NCBI GenBank assembly: GCA_947502595.1
Contig: CANNAM010000008.1
Location: forward strand, 1 to 37,472
DNA: 37,472 nucleotides
Reading direction: 5' to 3'
From: an uncultured Marinicella sp.
Lineage (GTDB): Bacteria > Pseudomonadota > Gammaproteobacteria > Xanthomonadales > Marinicellaceae
Shown piece by piece: positions 34,070-37,472 of this stretch (its first letter is position 1; the number at the start of each line of letters is the position of its first letter). The position numbers and the translations under genes are program-made. Below the pieces are notes generated by a model. The model did no database searches, was not told the DNA's origin, and was given only the letters and a program-made list of their open reading frames with translations.

Positions 34070-34102
34070 CAGTGCATGGGGGATAAATGCCAACATGCAC
34101 TG
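34070..34102. terminator. Hairpin between convergent genes
   Basis: A perfect 9-bp stem (CAGTGCATG with CATGCACTG) with a 15-nt loop lies between the Leu-rich gene and the 3' end of tonB. There is no T-tract, so its role as a terminator is tentative. Confidence 0.4.
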
Positions 34103-34119
34103 CTTGAGTTAAAGTGTCG

Positions 34120-34752
34120 TTATCCTTCAATCTTAAATTCAATGGTTTGAGCGGCTACAAAAGGCACGGCCTTGCCATCAATCATTTTAGGATGAAATCG
34201 CCATTTTTTAACCGCCTGTTTGGCTGCTGTATTGAATACCCTGGCAGGCTCAGCATCAAGGACTTCGACGGCACTGACTGTGCCAAATTCAGTAACTGAA
34301 ATTTGAACTTGTACCCAACCTTCGGTTTTACTGAGCAATGCCGATTGTGGGTAAATGGGTGCAATGGCAGCTTTGACTACCCCAGGGTTGTCGGCTGAAA
34401 ATTGACCCATGCCACCAATACCAGGCATGCCGATGCCTTTAAGTATGTTAAGTTCATTGCCCTTGGTACCAGCCATGGGTATTTTTATCGTGGTGTTTTT
34501 GTGACTTTCTACATTCAACTTTGGTGCTGCAGGTGGTTGTTCTACGGGTTTTAACTTTGGTTTTTCATGGGTTTTAGGTGGTTTTTCTTGTGGTGCTTTG
34601 TAATCTTTTACAAAGGCAAAGTTGAAGTCAGCATCGGTTGTAACACGACTTGGTTGACTGCCGCTGAGTAAACTCAACATACCTATAAAAAGGGCCAAGG
34701 TGATGATAATACCGAGGGTGCCAGAAATCGAAAATCTAAGTAATTGTTTCAT
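34120..34752 (-). CDS. TonB-family energy transducer
   Basis: Inner-membrane-anchored periplasmic protein, 210 aa, that passes proton-motive energy to outer-membrane receptors. It has an N-terminal membrane segment (about 9-31), then a Pro/Lys-rich spacer (KAPQEKPPKTHEKPKLKPVE), and a C-terminal TonB domain (about 125-208) with the family features YPQSALLSKTEGWVQVQ and VKKWRFHPK. The short spacer resembles TonB2-type proteins. A GGAG precedes the ATG. ExbB and ExbD genes are not in the window. It may power uptake for the BtuCD-like transporter, but that link is only inference. Confidence 0.9.
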   Translation of the reverse strand: MKQLLRFSISGTLGIIITLALFIGMLSLLSGSQPSRVTTDADFNFAFVKDYKAPQEKPPKTHEKPKLKPVEQPPAAPKLNVESHKNTTIKIPMAGTKGNELNILKGIGMPGIGGMGQFSADNPGVVKAAIAPIYPQSALLSKTEGWVQVQISVTEFGTVSAVEVLDAEPARVFNTAAKQAVKKWRFHPKMIDGKAVPFVAAQTIEFKIEG

Positions 34753-35047
34753 GTTGCTGCTCCTAAAATATTCTTATTGTTGTAAGAAGTATGACTTTTG
34801 GCCTATGCAGTTGGTTCAATTAAATTAACGAATATTTTCGTAGAACAATAAAATAAAGTTTTGAGTTGGCAAAAATCAACAGCCATAATTTTGCTTGTAG
34901 ATTGGTTAAAATCGCTAGAGACTTAGATGTAGGTGTAATGATTAAGTGCGTAAAGAACCAAAATAATGCTGTCCTTGGTTGGTCATTCGTACTGACAGCT
35001 GTGTGGTTTTGTTACAATCATGGTTTAGTTTTTGTTAGGTCATTAAT

Positions 35048-35602
35048 TTGAGTCAAATTATCCTTTTAAACAAACCATTTAAGGTGTTGTCCCAATTTAC
35101 CGATACCGAGGGAAGAGATCACTTAGGTAATTATATCAAACAGGCTGGATACTATGCTGCGGGTCGTTTGGATTATGATTCGGAAGGTCTGATGCTATTG
35201 ACTGATAACGGTAAAATCCAACACCAAATCACCAGTTCAGCAGTGAACAAGACGTATTTGGTTCAAGTTGAAGGGCGACCAAAAGCCATGCAATTACAAC
35301 AGTTAAGAACCGGTGTGGTGGTTAAAAATTATGTGGCCAAAGCGTTGAGGGTAGAGTTTTTAGCTAAAAAACCAGTCTGGCTTTGGGCTCGCAAGCCGCC
35401 AATCAGGGTCCGCAAAAATATACCAACCAGCTGGTTGCTCATCACCATTAACCAAGGTAAAAATCGACAGATAAGGCGCATGGGTGCTGCCGTGGGTTTA
35501 CCGGTGTTGCGATTAATCAGAACCCATATTGGTACCTATGAATTGAGTAAGCTGCAACCGGGTGAATCGAAAGTGTTGACATTCAGTGTTGGAATTAAGT
35601 AA
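35048..35602 (+). CDS. Pseudouridine synthase RluE-like
   Basis: A small RsuA/RluB/E/F-family pseudouridine synthase, 184 aa, without an S4 domain, matching the RluE type that modifies U2457 of 23S rRNA. The catalytic motif GRLDYDSEGLMLLTDNG carries D42, and the C-terminal block includes GKNRQIRRM. It starts with a TTG at 35048 after AGGTC (a weak ribosome-binding site). The 295-bp gap before it (34753-35047) is AT-rich, and I see no gene in it. A TACAAT -10 candidate lies near 35016. Confidence 0.88.
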   Translation: MSQIILLNKPFKVLSQFTDTEGRDHLGNYIKQAGYYAAGRLDYDSEGLMLLTDNGKIQHQITSSAVNKTYLVQVEGRPKAMQLQQLRTGVVVKNYVAKALRVEFLAKKPVWLWARKPPIRVRKNIPTSWLLITINQGKNRQIRRMGAAVGLPVLRLIRTHIGTYELSKLQPGESKVLTFSVGIK

Positions 35603-35655
35603 CTTTTTTTCATTAACTCCGTTTAATCTATGAATTCAACAGAATGAGGTGATAA

Positions 35656-36330
35656 ATGAAATACATTGGAATATTTTTTATGCTGATGGTGGTAACCGCA
35701 CAAGCCGGTGTTTTTGGTAGTGAGAAAGTGCCTGCAGGCACCATTTCTCCAGAAAAAGACTACGACACTGTTAATGGCAGCATCACGGTGGGAGAGAAAG
35801 CCCATGTGGACGACCTTGATACCGTCAACGGCTCAATCAAAGTCGGCCTTCAGGCTACGGTTGGACAAGTTGAAACAGTTAATGGCAGTATTAAATTTGA
35901 AGATGGTGTAACGGCTGAACATGCCGAAACTGTTAATGGGTCTATTGTTTTGGGCTCAAACTGTACCATCAATGGGCATGCTGAAACGGTCAATGGTGCT
36001 ATAACTGCTGGTGCGGGTTGTGTTATTGATGGTGACTTGGAAACGGTCAACGGTAAAATTACAGCCATTGGCACTCGCGTTGAAGGTGGTATTGAAACGG
36101 TTAATGGCAACATCACTTTAGACCAAGGTACCATCATAGACGGCGATGTTGTTATTGAGAAATCTTCTGGTTGGTTCAACAGCAACAACAAAGTTCCAGA
36201 GGTTTATATTGGTAAAAATGTGGTGTTGAAAGGTGATTTGGTGTTCAAAAAGAAAGTGAAGTTAAAGATAGATGACTCAGCTAAAGTGGGTGACATCATT
36301 GGCCAAGAGTTTGTTGAAAATATAGATTGA
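35656..36330 (+). CDS. Exported bactofilin-like repeat protein
   Basis: A 224-residue exported protein (signal peptide ending AQA at about residue 17). It has seven copies of [DE]TVNG[SAKN]I, starting at D37, D55, E73, E91, E110, E129 and E147 with a period of 18-19 residues. Such a period fits one turn of a parallel beta-helix as in bactofilins and the polymer-forming cytoskeletal family, but here the protein is sent to the periplasm. The C-terminal part (about 165-224) is Lys-rich with strands such as VYIGKNVVLKGDL. A GAGGTGAT ribosome-binding site precedes the ATG. It follows rluE by 53 bp. Its function is unknown. A structural scaffold is a reasonable guess. Confidence 0.8.
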   Translation: MKYIGIFFMLMVVTAQAGVFGSEKVPAGTISPEKDYDTVNGSITVGEKAHVDDLDTVNGSIKVGLQATVGQVETVNGSIKFEDGVTAEHAETVNGSIVLGSNCTINGHAETVNGAITAGAGCVIDGDLETVNGKITAIGTRVEGGIETVNGNITLDQGTIIDGDVVIEKSSGWFNSNNKVPEVYIGKNVVLKGDLVFKKKVKLKIDDSAKVGDIIGQEFVENID

Positions 36331-36338
36331 ACAAAGAA

Positions 36339-36836
36339 TTAAAAGTGACTTAATTGTTTTAATTCTGAGTCATCTTCAAGCTGTAAGGCTTGCCATAAAT
36401 CGGCAAGCCTTTTGTTTGCCACTGGATGAATCATGTCAGGGGCTAAGTCTTGTAAGGGTTTGAGTACATATTTACGTTTAACTATTTCATGGCGGGGAAT
36501 CTGTACGGTGCCGTCATCAATAATCAAGTCATCACAAAGTAGCAAATCAATGTCTAAGGTTCGATTGGAATAGCGAGGTTTCAGTCGATTCCGTCCATGG
36601 ATGTCTTCTATATTTTGTAACCAAACTTTTAGTGACGCAGGTTCAAAAACAGTTTCAATTTGCACCACTAAATTATAAAAATCATCACCATTGAAGCCAA
36701 AAGCTGCAGATTGGTAAACCGGTGATTTTTTGACCCTGTAAAATGAGCACAAGAGGTGCTGTAAGCATGATTGAAGGTTATTGATGCGGTCAATATTGCT
36801 GCCAATGCCTAAATAATATGTTTTGCGATTTTGCAT
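36339..36836 (-). CDS. 2-amino-4-hydroxy-6-hydroxymethyldihydropteridine pyrophosphokinase
   Basis: FolK (HPPK), a folate synthesis enzyme that activates the pterin with ATP, 165 aa. It has YYLGIGSN at the N-terminus and the signature GRNRLKPRYSNRTLDIDLL with the metal-binding D95 and D97. The ATG at 36836 fits family starts, whereas the reading from 36884 adds a Cys/Arg-rich stretch overlapping the SirB gene. It lies 16 bp after the SirB gene on the same strand. With folE2 elsewhere in the window, the organism makes its own folate. Confidence 0.93.
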   Translation of the reverse strand: MQNRKTYYLGIGSNIDRINNLQSCLQHLLCSFYRVKKSPVYQSAAFGFNGDDFYNLVVQIETVFEPASLKVWLQNIEDIHGRNRLKPRYSNRTLDIDLLLCDDLIIDDGTVQIPRHEIVKRKYVLKPLQDLAPDMIHPVANKRLADLWQALQLEDDSELKQLSHF

Positions 36837-36852
36837 GGCTGATAAACAATAC

Positions 36853-37218
36853 CTACAAAAACCACGGTGTTTTATAGGTGGCACTGAATAACATGTAACC
36901 GATGGCGATGGTAGCCATACAGTAATTAATCCATTGCCAGGGCCCTGATTTTTTCATGGCAAACATGCCAAAACAAATATAAGCCAACAAAGCCAGTAAT
37001 TTGAATAACAGCCAAGGTGAGTTCAGTGGGGTAAAGCCAGCCATAACGGCCAATGTGACACCCAAAACCAGCAGCAGTGTATCGACTATGTGTGGCATTG
37101 TTTTCGCCCACAGTGGTGGCGCATGGGCGCCCACTCGAAAGTACCAATACCTGAGTTGAAACAAGGACACACTGGTGATTGCCAAAACGACATGAAATTG
37201 TTTTACAATAGAATACAT
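36853..37218 (-). CDS. SirB-family membrane protein
   Basis: A 121-residue protein with about four membrane helices, matching the SirB family (PF04247), whose function is poorly known. Typical pieces are HVVLAITSVSLFQLRYWY at the N-terminus, PHIVDTLLLVLGVTLA in the middle, and the AYICFGMFAMKK segment. The ATG at 37218 gives the family start. The ATG upstream at 37275 adds a non-conserved stretch. It is likely cotranscribed with folK. Confidence 0.85.
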   Translation of the reverse strand: MYSIVKQFHVVLAITSVSLFQLRYWYFRVGAHAPPLWAKTMPHIVDTLLLVLGVTLAVMAGFTPLNSPWLLFKLLALLAYICFGMFAMKKSGPWQWINYCMATIAIGYMLFSATYKTPWFL

Positions 37219-37293
37219 AAATACTGACTGCTTAAGGTGGTTTAATTGTAGCAGTAAAAAAATAATTACGTTCAAAAGAGAGAGAATTTAAAG

Positions 37294-37472
37294 ATGAAAT
37301 ATACAAGTGTTGTACTCTGTTTGTTGGTGTCCGTGTTAGCCAGTGCACAAACCACCAAAGTACTGATTGTTGGGGACAGTTGGGCAGAGCAGCAATGGGA
37401 AGATGGTATTCACGATGTGGTGTTTGCTGACAGTGGTTACCCGCAGTTTGTGAGTTTAGGTGATGATGTGGC
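37294..37472 (+). CDS. SGNH/GDSL hydrolase, 5' part only
   Basis: An open frame from the ATG at 37294, after a GAGAG ribosome-binding site, runs off the window end. Its 59 visible residues begin with a signal peptide (MKYTSVVLCLLVSVLASAQ), followed by TTKVLIVGDSWAEQQW. The GDS (S29) is the nucleophile block of SGNH hydrolases, esterases or acyltransferases that act on lipid or sugar esters outside the cytoplasm. The remaining blocks lie beyond the window. Confidence 0.75.
   Translation, partial: MKYTSVVLCLLVSVLASAQTTKVLIVGDSWAEQQWEDGIHDVVFADSGYPQFVSLGDDV

Noticed and set aside
34866-35051. 61-codon open frame before rluE
   Set aside because: It runs into the TTG start of rluE, has no ribosome-binding site, and its sequence is not protein-like. 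It is probably just AT-rich leader sequence.
36336-36365. GAATTAAAA / TTTTAATTC stem-loop at the 3' end of folK
   Set aside because: The stem is all A/T except one G-C pair, has a 12-nt loop and overlaps the folK stop, so it is too weak to call a terminator.
1-37472. Defence system, CRISPR array or prophage
   Set aside because: I looked for regularly spaced direct repeats, phage structural genes, integrases, restriction enzymes and reverse transcriptases and saw none.

Overview
This is a 37.5 kb chromosomal stretch of a Gram-negative, moderately AT-rich gammaproteobacterium. The evidence is lipoprotein and Sec signal peptides, a TonB protein, two classes of cardiolipin synthase, GspE/PilB-type ATPase, SirB, FolK, RluE and cytochrome b561. 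Several secreted proteins end in a short D-x-I-F-x-x-x-F-[ED] tail, which from memory recalls Marinicella and xanthomonad-like marine bacteria; that assignment is inference. There are no rRNA or tRNA genes, phage genes, transposase genes or CRISPR array that I can see.

Layout. 1-1460: a terminator from an upstream gene, one small unknown gene, and two copies of a 164-bp REPIN/MITE-like repeat. 1465-6300: a secreted beta-lactamase-fold serine hydrolase, a secreted two-domain protein, a PlsC-type acyltransferase with an unusual C-terminal domain, and a cytochrome b561. 6303-10919: an accessory catabolic or detoxification cluster of a YtcJ-type amidohydrolase lipoprotein broken by a one-base frameshift, an exported isochorismatase-family hydrolase, a LysR regulator facing away from them, and a pirin. 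11000-15051: two tandem paralogous secreted beta-helix proteins, each with its own terminator and a shared 29-nt upstream box. 15535-15752: a small lipoprotein-like gene, apparently frameshifted. 15854-20543: a zinc alcohol dehydrogenase, a MORN-repeat/C13-peptidase fusion translationally coupled to a small membrane protein, and cardiolipin synthase. 20632-23211: two more secreted proteins carrying the shared C-terminal tail.

23224-23675 is a gene-free, AT-rich region holding three DnaA boxes of perfect consensus, one near-match and an exact IHF consensus. This is the layout expected of a DnaA-titration/reactivation site or replication-origin module, and it is the most striking non-coding signal here. 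Beyond it lie folE2 (with a candidate operator) and a MidA-type methyltransferase on the minus strand. A tightly packed plus-strand run of seven genes follows (25856-33705): phosphopantetheinyl transferase, ClsC-like phospholipase D, an unknown membrane protein with a possible LSm-like tail, a BtuC/BtuD-like transporter pair, an orphan GspE/PilB ATPase and a class I glutamine amidotransferase. The right end has a Leu-rich mini-membrane protein, tonB, rluE, a seven-repeat bactofilin-like exported protein, folK, a SirB protein, and the start of an SGNH hydrolase that runs off the window.

Themes: envelope lipid metabolism (acyltransferase, two Cls types), folate and pterin genes (folE2, folK), and a family of secreted beta-helix/DUF11 proteins with one terminal motif. 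Two separate one-base frameshifts, each beside a GGG run, could be real decay or sequencing errors.
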